64,000 bases of DNA from Methylobacterium sp. CB376 (GTDB taxonomy: Bacteria; Pseudomonadota; Alphaproteobacteria; Rhizobiales; Beijerinckiaceae), in NCBI RefSeq assembly GCF_029714205.1, contig NZ_CP121648.1, forward strand, positions 4,849,001 to 4,913,000. The letters run 5' to 3'. Of the stretch, positions 1-7,772 are shown in pieces. The notes beneath the pieces were generated by a model. That model saw only the letters and a list, made by a program, of their open reading frames with translations, searched no databases and had not been told where the DNA came from. The translations under genes were made by a program, and so were the position numbers. The stretch's first letter is position 1. Each line of letters starts with the position of its first letter.

Positions 1-2
1 AG

Positions 3-1196
3 GCCCGGGCGCTGGTCCAGGAGGCGCGGGCGCAGCTCTTCCCCACCGTGCTCGGCGCACCCGGCATCAGCCGGTCGCGCAGCGCCGGGATCGAGCGCAC
101 GACCCTGACGCTGCAGGGCTCGGCGAGCTGGGAGCTCGACCTGTTCGGGCGCGTGCGGCGCCAGATCGAGAGCGACGTCGCCGCCGCCCAGGCGAGCGCC
201 GCCGACATCGCCGCGGTGCGCCTCGCCACCCAGGCGGAACTCGCCAGCACCTATTTCCAGCTGCGCTACCAGGAATCGCTGCAGCGGCTCCTCGACCAGA
301 CGGTGCAGGCCTACCAGCGCTCGCTCGCCATCGCCGAGAACCAGTACGCCGCCGGAGTGGCGGCCCGCTCCGACGTGATCACCGCCCAGACGCAGCTCCA
401 GACCACCCAGGCCCAGGCCATCGCGGTCGGGTTGCAGCGGGCGATCTTCGAGCACGCCATCGCGACGCTGATCGGCAGGCCGCCCTCCGAGGTGTCGCTG
501 GCGCGGGCTCGCCTCGCCGCGGCGCCGCCGAGCGTGCCGGTGAGCCTGCCCTCCGACCTCCTGGAGCGGCGCCCGGACGTCGCCGCGGCCGAGCGCGCGG
601 TGCAGAGGCAGAGCGAGCAGATCGGCGTCGCCGTGGCGGCCTTCTACCCGACCGTCACGCTCTCGGCCAATGGCGGCATCGCGGGGGACCCGGCCCGCAA
701 CTTCTTCTCGGCCGCCAACACCTTCTGGTCGGTGGCGGCGAACGGCTCGCAGGTGCTGTTCGACGGCGGCGCCCGCGGCGCCGCCCTGCAGGCGGCCCGG
801 GCCGCCTACGACGCCAACGTCGCGACCTACCGGCAGACCGTGCTCACCGCCTTCCAGGAGGTCGAGAACGGCCTGTCCGGCCAGCGCATCCTGGCCCGCC
901 AGGCCGCCGCCCAGAACGTCGCCGTGGAGAGTTCCCGCCGGGCGGTCGAGATCGCCCTCAACGAGTACCGGGCCGGCACCCAGAACTACACGACGGTGGT
1001 GACCGCGCAGGCCCTGGCGCTCAGCAACGAGGTCACGGCGCTGCAGATCCTGCTCAACCGTTTCACCAACTCGGTCTCGCTGATCCGGGCGCTCGGCGGC
1101 GGCTGGGACATCCGGGCGCTCCCGAGCGGCGACGAGCTGAAGGGCTTCCGCACGCTGCCGATCGATACCGGGCAGGCGCTGCGCCCCGACGAGTAG
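3..1196 (+). CDS. RND efflux outer-membrane channel (OMF, NodT/TolC-like), 5' partial
   Basis: This is the C-terminal part of an outer membrane factor, the channel through which a tripartite RND pump exports substrates. The frame is open to the left edge, so the start and signal peptide lie outside. The first visible residues ARALVQEARAQLFPTV are the typical helical start of an OMF repeat. Two OMF halves follow: WELDLFGRVRR near the beginning, and after LPSDLLERRPDVAAAE a second half with YPTVTLSANGG and the long periplasmic helices. The membrane fusion and RND genes would be expected upstream. Substrate cannot be inferred. Family call is secure; the extent of the missing N-terminus is unknown. 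Confidence 0.93.
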   Translation, partial: ARALVQEARAQLFPTVLGAPGISRSRSAGIERTTLTLQGSASWELDLFGRVRRQIESDVAAAQASAADIAAVRLATQAELASTYFQLRYQESLQRLLDQTVQAYQRSLAIAENQYAAGVAARSDVITAQTQLQTTQAQAIAVGLQRAIFEHAIATLIGRPPSEVSLARARLAAAPPSVPVSLPSDLLERRPDVAAAERAVQRQSEQIGVAVAAFYPTVTLSANGGIAGDPARNFFSAANTFWSVAANGSQVLFDGGARGAALQAARAAYDANVATYRQTVLTAFQEVENGLSGQRILARQAAAQNVAVESSRRAVEIALNEYRAGTQNYTTVVTAQALALSNEVTALQILLNRFTNSVSLIRALGGGWDIRALPSGDELKGFRTLPIDTGQALRPDE

Positions 1197-1237
1197 CGCT
1201 TCCTCATCCCGGCCATCAGGGCCGATGACCGTTGCCG

Positions 1238-2149
1238 TCACTCGACCAGCCGCACGTCCCGGTCGACCTTGTTCGTGGTCGTGCAGGTCACGGAGTAGAC
1301 GAAATCCTGGTAGTTGAAATCGCCGCCATCCTCCCAGTACTGCGTCGAGCCGCCGGGGTCGTAGCATTTGCCCTGGATCCTGATCCACTGGGACGAATTC
1401 GAACTGTCTGAGTAGTAGACGGACGGGTTGACGTGCAGGCCGCGATAGCTCGGGTCCTTGTAGACGACCATCTTGAAGCCGTACGTCTTGTAGTTGCTGA
1501 CCGGCTGAGTGAAGGTCTGTGGAGGCGGCGGATTGTAGGATTTTGTGGCGGTTCCCCCGGCAGGATAGTTGTAATCATATTGCAGGACTAGGCTCTCGCT
1601 GAGGAGATTGCCGTTGCCGTCGCGCGTGAAGAAGTAGATGTCCTTGTCGAATGCGCCCTGCGCCGACAGAACCTTGAAGGTGATGGTGGAGATCTTGAGG
1701 GTCGTGGTTCCCTTCGCGGTGGATCTGAACGAGAGGTCGAGCGACCGCACTCCGATGATCGAGACGACGGTGGTCCTCATCGTGGCGGTCGCCTCGGCGG
1801 TGACAGTCCCGTCGGGATTCTGGGTGAAGGTCAGGCGCGTGATCGTCAGCGGGTCGCTTCCGGGCGCGGCGCCGTCGAGCGCGTAGGCGAAGCTGGCGCT
1901 GGTCTTGAAGGCTTGGCGGCCGAAATCCGCGTCGAAGCTGGTGTTGCCGACCACCGCCATGACCGCGCCGTCGAGGGCGGCCTGGACCTTGCCGCGGTAG
2001 GCCAGGGCCCTCTGCAGATCGATGCCGCACCCGATCGCCAGCAGCACGGCCGGCATCATCCCGGCGAACATGATCCCGATCGTGCCTCGCGCATCGCTGC
2101 GCCAGCCGGGCACGGCGCGTCGGACACGCACGGGGGACACCTCGATCAT
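1238..2149 (-). CDS. TadG-like protein (putative Flp pilus-assembly TadE/G family)
   Basis: The 303-residue protein begins with a basic stretch, then SDARGTIGIMFAGMMPAV and a single transmembrane helix ending in GCGIDLQRA. This arrangement is typical of the TadE/TadG-like N-terminal domain of Flp pilus pseudopilins. Next comes the common segment in which residues are counted out of the membrane (KVQAALDGAVMAVVG). The C-terminal half is rich in Tyr, Asn, Ser and Thr, has two Cys (GKCYD and SVTC), and uses visibly more A/T than the surrounding genes. A GAGG Shine-Dalgarno lies 8 bases before the ATG. No tad ATPase or secretin gene is adjacent, so it is an orphan. The role in pilus or surface assembly is inferred from the N-terminus only. 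Confidence 0.75.
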   Translation of the reverse strand: MIEVSPVRVRRAVPGWRSDARGTIGIMFAGMMPAVLLAIGCGIDLQRALAYRGKVQAALDGAVMAVVGNTSFDADFGRQAFKTSASFAYALDGAAPGSDPLTITRLTFTQNPDGTVTAEATATMRTTVVSIIGVRSLDLSFRSTAKGTTTLKISTITFKVLSAQGAFDKDIYFFTRDGNGNLLSESLVLQYDYNYPAGGTATKSYNPPPPQTFTQPVSNYKTYGFKMVVYKDPSYRGLHVNPSVYYSDSSNSSQWIRIQGKCYDPGGSTQYWEDGGDFNYQDFVYSVTCTTTNKVDRDVRLVE

Positions 2150-2680
2150 GCCGAATTCCTCACGTCAGACGCAGAGTTCGTGGTCGCACACGGCCTCGTT
2201 GCGCCCCGAGAATGAGATTAAAAGCTTGATCGATCCTTGATGGGCTGTCAGAGTCTCCGCCTTATCGGGAGTTTGATGCCGTCCTTATCGGCGAGTACAA
2301 GCAGAATGACCGCGGATAAAGCGGTGGTGCGTCGGCGGTCGAACCGAAGTCTAAGAGACTATATCGTAGACTTTGCGTCATCGATCGGCCGTTCGGATGG
2401 TCGACGCGATCACGGAGGGACGGCGCGGCGGCCGCGGGCGCGACGGGATCGCAGCGGGCCTCAATCGGGGAGGCGTGCCCAGCGATCGGATCGCGTCCGC
2501 CCGCGCGCAGCGGCCGACGAGGGGCCGTGCGCTCCCGTCGGGCCGGGCGTGCGATGCCGTTGTCCGGCGATCCGTTCGGCCCCTTGGTGGCACCCACCCC
2601 TCCCTCGTGCCGAGAGGGCGTGAGGACCATTACCGTGCGGCCTCACGATCCTGGGCTTCGCTCAGGCGCCGGCGGGCTCG
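2150..2680. other. Intergenic region without convincing gene
   Basis: This gap between the TadG-like gene and the nuclease gene has no reading frame with plausible codon use or a ribosome site. The part nearest the TadG-like start (2200-2380) is less GC-rich than the surroundings and probably carries its promoter. It contains a 7-bp inverted repeat, AAGTCTA (2347-2353) and TAGACTT (2367-2373), around an A/T-rich spacer. A fragment resembling the stop-codon-associated repeat described elsewhere (GGCTTCGCTCAGGCGCC) lies at 2653-2669. Confidence 0.5.
2347..2373. promoter_or_regulatory. Candidate operator: 7-bp inverted repeat
   Basis: AAGTCTA and TAGACTT are separated by 13 bases (AGAGACTATATCG) in an otherwise GC-rich region. 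The symmetry and A/T-rich spacer fit a dimeric regulator site upstream of the TadG-like gene. No known regulator consensus was recognised. Confidence 0.25.
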
Positions 2681-2781
2681 TGATCCGATGGGTCCCTTGC
2701 GGATGGCGGATGTGGGCTCCGGGCAAGGGCCGCGCGGGCGCGTGATCCGGGATCCGCTTCGATCGACCGGATCCCGGATCA
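2681..2781. repeat. Stop-codon-associated REP-like repeat, copy A
   Basis: The element starts TGATCCG and ends in a perfect 14-bp palindrome: TGATCCGGGATCCG (2743-2756), loop CTTCGATCGAC, CGGATCCCGGATCA (2768-2781). The middle holds GCGGATG and GCCGCGCGGGCGCG, shared with copies at 49026 and 55612. The final TCA is, on the minus strand, the TGA stop codon of the Mrr-like nuclease gene. A 14-bp GC-rich stem could stop or stabilise the 3' end of that transcript. Confidence 0.8.
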
Positions 2782-3528
2782 GCCCTCGTCCAGTTCCAGC
2801 ACCGCGAGGTCGTCGTGGTGGAGCAGGAGCACGTCGGTCGCCGCGGCGAGCTTGCGGGCGGCCGGGGTGAAGCCCGCATTCGAGACCACCGCCGCCCAGT
2901 CGGCGCTCCAGTAGCTGCGCGCCGCCACCACCTCCTGCACGGCGGCGTTGCCGACCGGCTTCGTGTAGCGCTTGCACTGCAGGACGAGGCGCACGCCGCG
3001 CTGCTCGGCGATCACGTCGGCGCCCTGGTCGCCCGAGGCGCGCGTCGCGCGCGCGGCCCAACCGGCGCGCTCCAGCAGCGCGGCGCAGTAGCGCTCGTAG
3101 GCGATCCCGTCGTCGGGCAGCTCCTCCTCGGGCCCGGCCGGCGCCAGCGAGGCCGCCTCCACGATCGCCACGAGGTCGGCGCGGCGCTCGGGGATCAGGT
3201 CGGCGTAGCCCTCCGCCTCCAGCCGCGGCACCAGGGTGCGGGCGATGTAGTAGGCGCGCTCGCGCTCCCACCCGTCGAGGATCAGGTTGTCGTAGGCGTC
3301 GAGGTAGCTCTCCTGGCGGCGGCGGAGGGCGAGCACCTCCCGGTGCCGGGCGACGAGGGCGCGCGCGCGTCGCCGGAAGCGGCGCCCGCGGCCGAGGCGG
3401 CGGACCAGGATGACCGCGAGCGCGAGGCCGCCCGCCGCCAGCGCCGCCCGCCCGATCCACAGGCTCGCGAGGGTGCCGGCCACCACGGGCCAGAAGGCGA
3501 GATCGGCGATGCTGCGCGGCGCGGCCAT
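2779..3528 (-). CDS. Membrane-anchored Mrr-type restriction-endonuclease-fold protein
   Basis: The 249-residue product has one or two N-terminal transmembrane helices (residues 10-42) followed by a basic patch and a helical linker. The C-terminal Mrr_cat-type nuclease domain covers residues 140-245. The PD-(D/E)xK pattern is visible as GDQGADVI (Asp171) and QCKRY (Gln185, Lys187), preceded by YERYCAALLERAGW. The start was placed at the ATG at 3528 because GAGGAG lies just upstream; the frame stays open further, but that part is arginine/proline-rich noise. Mrr-type domains cut (often modified) DNA, and membrane-tethered versions occur in defence and in DNA maintenance. No methyltransferase is nearby. 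Its TGA stop lies inside repeat copy A. Confidence 0.82.
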   Translation of the reverse strand: MAAPRSIADLAFWPVVAGTLASLWIGRAALAAGGLALAVILVRRLGRGRRFRRRARALVARHREVLALRRRQESYLDAYDNLILDGWERERAYYIARTLVPRLEAEGYADLIPERRADLVAIVEAASLAPAGPEEELPDDGIAYERYCAALLERAGWAARATRASGDQGADVIAEQRGVRLVLQCKRYTKPVGNAAVQEVVAARSYWSADWAAVVSNAGFTPAARKLAAATDVLLLHHDDLAVLELDEG

Positions 3529-3728
3529 GCGGGCTCCTCGGGCGGGAATCTGGCCGGGCGGGGCTGCGGGCGCCCTAAACCGGCGCGGATCCGGGCGGCC
3601 ATCCACAGGCGTCTTTCGCCCGGGACCGATCAGCGCAAGGGCGGTGGGCTCCCTTGCGCGGCTTCCGGCCATTTCCGATGCTCGCCGCTCCGGCCCCGCG
3701 ACTCCGCGCCCGGCCGAGGGAGCCCCCG

Positions 3729-4511
3729 ATGCGGCGATCGAGCCTCGCCTGTCTCGCCCTGCTCCTGTGCTGCGCCGTCGGGCGCAGCGCGGAGGCGCCG
3801 GTCGAGGTCGACGTCGCCCTCGTCCTCGCCGTCGACGTCTCGCTCTCGATGACGGCGGAGGAGCAGCTGGTCCAGCGCAGCGGCTACGTGGAGGCCTTCC
3901 GCTCGGCGGTGGTGCAGAGGGCGGTCGGCCTCGGCCAGATCGGGCGCATCGCGGTGACCTACGTGGAATGGGCCGGCGTCGGCAACCAGCGCGTCGTGGT
4001 GCCCTGGACGCTGATCGGCTCGCCCGAGGAGGCCGCCTCCTTCGCCGAGCGCCTCGCCCAGAGCCCGCCGCGCCGCTCGACCTGGACCTCGATCGCCAGC
4101 GCCATCGACTTCTCGGTCGGGCTGTTGTCGCATGGCGGCTTCGCGCCGCTGCGGCGGGTGATCGACGTGTCGGGCGACGGGCCCAACAACCAGGGGCGGC
4201 CCGTGACCCGCGCCCGCGACGACGCGGTCGACAGGGGCATCACCATCAACGGCCTGCCGCTGATGATCCGCGAGCCGTCCGGCCCCTGGGACATCAAGGA
4301 CCTCGACCTCTACTACCGCGACTGCGTGATCGGCGGCCCGGGCAGCTTCATGATCCCGGTGCGGGAGCGCGAGCAATTCGCCGAGGCGATCCGCGTGAAG
4401 ATCGTGCGCGAGGTCGCCGAGCGGGGCGCCGCCGCGCCCCTCCGGCGGACCCAGGCCGCCTCGCCGACGAACTGCCTCGTCGGCGATCGGCCGAGCCCTG
4501 ACTGGGATTAA
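3729..4511 (+). CDS. DUF1194 family secreted protein (von Willebrand A-like)
   Basis: The 260-residue protein carries a signal peptide (MRRSSLACLALLLCCAVG) and a single DUF1194 domain. The domain opens with LVLAVDVSLSM, whose DxSxS is the MIDAS metal-site pattern of von Willebrand A folds. Later motifs are TYVEWAG, GFAPLRRVIDVSGDG and NNQGRPVTRARD, the last two being family signatures. The ATG at 3729 is chosen because it begins the signal peptide and follows a GAGGGAG site; the longer frame upstream lacks both. It is divergent from the nuclease gene. The family has no established function; a secreted adhesion-like or metal-dependent binding role is inferred from the fold. Confidence 0.88.
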   Translation: MRRSSLACLALLLCCAVGRSAEAPVEVDVALVLAVDVSLSMTAEEQLVQRSGYVEAFRSAVVQRAVGLGQIGRIAVTYVEWAGVGNQRVVVPWTLIGSPEEAASFAERLAQSPPRRSTWTSIASAIDFSVGLLSHGGFAPLRRVIDVSGDGPNNQGRPVTRARDDAVDRGITINGLPLMIREPSGPWDIKDLDLYYRDCVIGGPGSFMIPVREREQFAEAIRVKIVREVAERGAAAPLRRTQAASPTNCLVGDRPSPDWD

Positions 4512-4542
4512 CGTCTTAGCTGGGCCGCGGCGGCGGAGCGGG

Positions 4543-4980
4543 TCAGGCGCCGTCGCGCCGGCCGCCCCCCGTGCGCCGCCGCTGCTGGCCGAGACCCATG
4601 GTCTTCGCCAGTTCGGACCGCGCCGCCGCATAGTTCGGCGCCACCATCGGATAATCCGGAGCAAGGTTCCACCGCGCCCGGTACTCCTCCGGCGTCAGAC
4701 CATATCGGCTGCGCAGATGGCGCTTCAGTGACTTGAACTTCTTCCCATCCTCGAGACAGATGAGATAGTCCGGGGTGATCGACTTCTTGATCGGCACGGC
4801 CGGGGTCAGAGGTTCGGGCTTTTCTTCTGCCGGATCCTTGCCGAGACGCCCGAGCGTCTCGTGAACCGAGGCGATCAGCGCCGGCAAATCCGCCATTGGC
4901 ACCGAGTTCTTGCTCACGAACGCCGACACAATGTCGGCGGCCAATTCGATGTAGTCCGTCGACGCCTCACTCTCACTCAT
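4543..4980 (-). CDS. mucR: MucR/Ros family transcriptional regulator
   Basis: The 145-residue protein matches MucR from end to end: an N-terminal helical oligomerisation part (YIELAADIVSAFVSKNSV), a linker, the Ros/MucR domain (YLICLEDGKKFKSLKRHL) and the family tail PNYAAARSELAKTMGLG. MucR-type proteins bind A/T-rich DNA and act as global, often repressing, regulators of exopolysaccharide, motility and cell-cycle genes in Rhizobiales, including their own promoter. The usual zinc ligands are largely missing: the second Cys is Asp78, and no His follows His88 (sequence HLRSRYG). The domain may therefore fold without zinc. The start is the second ATG (MSESEAS), the usual family start. Confidence 0.93.
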   Translation of the reverse strand: MSESEASTDYIELAADIVSAFVSKNSVPMADLPALIASVHETLGRLGKDPAEEKPEPLTPAVPIKKSITPDYLICLEDGKKFKSLKRHLRSRYGLTPEEYRARWNLAPDYPMVAPNYAAARSELAKTMGLGQQRRRTGGGRRDGA

Positions 4981-5648
4981 CCTGCCGATCCCCTGTACCG
5001 GATGCAACGCGCTCAGACACAGACGTTCCCCACATAACGTGCGCTTGCGTCAGGGATGGTCTGTCTCTTCCAGATCAACCGACTATTGCGTCCGCCGCGT
5101 TCACGCAAGAGGGTACTAGAACGACTCCCATAGTATTCCCAGCTTAGGCTGCGCGCGCGCATCAGCGTGGCCATGTCGCAACGTATGTAAGTCGCCCGAT
5201 TCTGTCGTCGCCACCTCAGCTGAGCCGATCTAGCCAAGGTCGGGCGTCATCGGCGGAAGGGCGGACCATTTTAGGATGGCCGCGCTCCGCGCCGCGGTCC
5301 CTCCGTGCCATTGTGCGGGATCGCCGCGGCCGGCGGGCGAGCGATCGCGGCATGTGTGGAAAAAAACCTATACACCGGTCCCGACGAACCAGAATGTAGT
5401 CTTTCACATAAGTTATTGCGGTCGGCCCGGAACTTCCAGTCGCCGCGGCGTCGCGCCCGGATCCGGCCACGACGCGCCGGTCCGGCGTCGTCCGGCGCGG
5501 CGCCGAGCACAGGGGTTGAACTTGGAGCGGGGGCCGGTCGCGGGCGCACCGCGCCCCGCGGGCGCGCCGAAGCTTGGCCTCATCTTCGGCGCGCCGGGCG
5601 CCGGCGGCCGGGCCGGGCTCCGCGCCGCTGCCGCGCGGCCGCCGTGAA
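4981..5648. other. Long intergenic region upstream of mucR, no gene seen
   Basis: About 650 bases separate mucR from the cyclase gene. No reading frame looks coding. The stretch 5350-5420 is unusually A/T-rich for this genome, with a run of seven A (5360-5366). Long A/T-rich leaders are expected at mucR genes, because MucR binds A/T-rich tracts and represses itself; that link is inference. No terminator or known RNA family was recognised. Confidence 0.45.
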
Positions 5649-6794
5649 TCAGCGGGCGGCCCGCATCCGTCCCGCCGCGCCGGATCCCGCGGCGGCCGCC
5701 TCGGGGAGCGCGTCGCGGGCGAGGGAGGCCACGGCCAGGGTCTGGTCCCGCCCGCGCAGGGTGTGCCGCCCGAGCGGCGTCGCGCGCACGCCCGGCGGCA
5801 GGTGGGGCAGCAGGTCGAGGAGATCGGCCGAGATCAGGACGGGCGCGTCCAGGGTGCGGCAAAGGGTCTCGATCCGCGCGGTCACGTTCACGGCGTCACC
5901 GAAATACGCGATCTTGTGCCGGTCGACCCCGACCTCGGCGGTGACCACCGAGCCGCCGTGCAGGGCGGCGCGCACCTCCGGCACGACGCCGAACCGCTCG
6001 CGCCACGCGGCCGAGTCCCGCGTCAGCGCTTCCCGAATCGCGAACACGCAGGCCACGCAGCGCGCATCCTGCAGGCCGCGGGCCATCGGCCAGGTGATCA
6101 TCGCCATGTCGCCGATGAAGTCGTCCGTCGAGCCCTGGTAGCGGCGGACGGGTTCGGCGACGGCCGCGAAGACGGCCGACAGGTACGCCTGCGCCTTCAG
6201 GTCGCCGCGGGTCTCCGCGTAGGCGGTGGACCCGACCACGTCGACGAACAGGAAGATGCGCTCCTCCTCGACCGGCCGGTGGTAGCGCCCGATCATCAGG
6301 TTGACGAAGACCTCGGCGCCGATCAGGTCGCGCATGCGGACCACGAAGACGAGCAGGGCCGACACCGCGAGGGCGTAGACGAGGGCGCGGGGTGAGGGGA
6401 TGACGGCGTCGACGAAGCGGTCGCGGCTGAGCCCCGTGCCCCACACGAGCAGGCCGCCGAGCCCGTGCCCGAGAGCGATCATCCCCACATAGGCCAGTTC
6501 GGCGAGGGGCACGTAGAGGAGGGTGGGCAGCTGCCGGCAGCGGGCCTGGAGGCGCGGCACCAGCAGGCCGCGCTCCAGGAGGAGGCCGCACACGCCGATG
6601 CAGAAGCCGTAGACCGCGGCGACGACCGGGATGCCGTTGCTGAAGAGCGCGTCGTACACGAGCCCCGCGCCGGTGCTGAGCGCCAGCATGGCGACCCAGA
6701 ACCAGACGTGGTGCGGGATCAGGCCGGGGGAGGCCTGGGACGGACGGCGTCGAGCCGTCGCGGCCGGGGTGTCGAGCGGAGCGGCGCGGGTCAC
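5649..6794 (-). CDS. Membrane class III adenylate/guanylate cyclase
   Basis: The 381-residue protein has an N-terminal integral membrane region with about five helices (residues 30-155) and a C-terminal class III nucleotide cyclase domain (about 175-350). The two metal-binding aspartates are visible in FLFVDVVGST (Asp185) and FIGDMAMITWP (Asp229). The conserved HGGSVV and YFGDAVNVTARIE segments follow. The protein would make cAMP (less likely cGMP) at the inner membrane in response to an unknown signal. It resembles the membrane-domain plus cyclase proteins common in Rhizobiales. No partner gene is adjacent. The C-terminal tail is Ala-rich and not conserved. Confidence 0.9.
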   Translation of the reverse strand: MTRAAPLDTPAATARRRPSQASPGLIPHHVWFWVAMLALSTGAGLVYDALFSNGIPVVAAVYGFCIGVCGLLLERGLLVPRLQARCRQLPTLLYVPLAELAYVGMIALGHGLGGLLVWGTGLSRDRFVDAVIPSPRALVYALAVSALLVFVVRMRDLIGAEVFVNLMIGRYHRPVEEERIFLFVDVVGSTAYAETRGDLKAQAYLSAVFAAVAEPVRRYQGSTDDFIGDMAMITWPMARGLQDARCVACVFAIREALTRDSAAWRERFGVVPEVRAALHGGSVVTAEVGVDRHKIAYFGDAVNVTARIETLCRTLDAPVLISADLLDLLPHLPPGVRATPLGRHTLRGRDQTLAVASLARDALPEAAAAGSGAAGRMRAAR

Positions 6795-6951
6795 CCGTGG
6801 GGTCTCCCTGAGACGGGGCGTGCGCCCATCCCCTGCCAGCGGATTGGGGCTGTTTTCGGAAGGTCACCCCCTCCGGGCCCCGCCCGCTCTGGAACCGTTG
6901 AGCCTAAGGCGACGTTTGAGCGGTCGAACAACCTTGACCCAGGAGCATCCC

Positions 6952-7185
6952 ATGCGCATCCGCAGCCTCTGCCTCGCGCTCGCCACCGCCCTCGCGGCGG
7001 GCCCGGCCCTCGCCGAGGACGTCACGATCATCCGCCGCGACCCGCCCCCGGTCGAGCGCTCGACCGTGATCGAGAAGCGCTCGGTCGAGAGCACCGGGTC
7101 GGTCGGCGGCTGCGAGACCAAGACCGTCCGCAAGGAGAACGAGTTCGGAGACTCGAAGACGGTGCGCAGCGAGCGCTGCGACTGA
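6952..7185 (+). CDS. Small secreted protein of unknown function
   Basis: The 77-residue product has a clear signal peptide (MRIRSLCLALATALAAGPALA) and a mature part of about 55 charged residues with two Cys (GGCETK and the penultimate SERCD), able to form one disulfide. The ATG at 6952 is supported by AGGAG ten bases upstream and by the signal peptide. It lies in a divergent arrangement with the cyclase gene. No family was recognised; similar short Val/Arg/Glu-rich periplasmic proteins are common in Methylobacterium. Function unknown. Confidence 0.75.
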   Translation: MRIRSLCLALATALAAGPALAEDVTIIRRDPPPVERSTVIEKRSVESTGSVGGCETKTVRKENEFGDSKTVRSERCD

Positions 7186-7241
7186 GGCGGACGGGGCGCC
7201 GGGCTCACGCCCGCGCCCACTCTCCCGAGCGGGGCGCCGGC

Positions 7242-7661
7242 TTACTTCAGGAGCCGCGCGAGCGCCTTGCCGGCCGGGGTGGCGAGTTCCTTGGCGTCGA
7301 GCGTGCCGTCAGTGTCCGGGTCCGCCGCCTTGAAGCGCGCCTCGACCAGGGCGAGGTACTCGTCCTTGGTGAGGGTGCCGTCATTGTCCGGGTCCGCCGC
7401 CTTCAGCTCCTTGCGGCTCAGCCGGCCCTTCAGCTCCGTGGCGTCGACCGTGCCGTCATTGTCCTTCTCGGCCGCCTCGAAGACCTTGGTGGCGGCCGCC
7501 TTGGCTTCGGTCAGGTCGATCGTGCCGTCCGAATCCGTGTCGACCGCCGTGATCGTGCGGTTTCCCGCCTTCGGCTTGGCCTCGGCCGCCCCGCAGGCCA
7601 GCAGCGGCGATACGGCCAGCAGACCCGCGAGCAGCACGGTCCGGTACGAAGACATCCTCAT
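7242..7661 (-). CDS. Secreted EF-hand calcium-binding protein
   Basis: The 139-residue protein has a signal peptide (ends near CGAAEA) and four EF-hand loops of near-identical form: DTDSDGTIDLTE, EKDNDGTVDATE, DPDNDGTLTKDE and DPDTDGTLDAKE. Each has Asp/Asn at positions 1, 3 and 5, Gly at 6 and Glu at 12, except that loop 2 begins with Glu. The repeats suggest internal duplication. It would bind calcium in the periplasm or outside the cell; a buffering or sensing role is inferred. In methylotrophs calcium and lanthanides serve PQQ dehydrogenases, so lanthanide binding is a possible alternative, but nothing here proves it. Confidence 0.88.
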   Translation of the reverse strand: MRMSSYRTVLLAGLLAVSPLLACGAAEAKPKAGNRTITAVDTDSDGTIDLTEAKAAATKVFEAAEKDNDGTVDATELKGRLSRKELKAADPDNDGTLTKDEYLALVEARFKAADPDTDGTLDAKELATPAGKALARLLK

Positions 7662-7772
7662 CGTCGCCTCTCTCGTCCCATCGGGCGGGTGACCGCGCTT
7701 CCCCGGCGTCGGATCGGGCTCCGCCCGACGTCACAAATAGGTCCGCCGCGCTGCGGTGCAACCGGTCTTCCG

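Noticed and set aside
5276..5647. Small plus-strand gene in the mucR-cyclase gap
   Set aside because: Frames are Arg/Ala/Pro-rich, lack a ribosome site and match no family.
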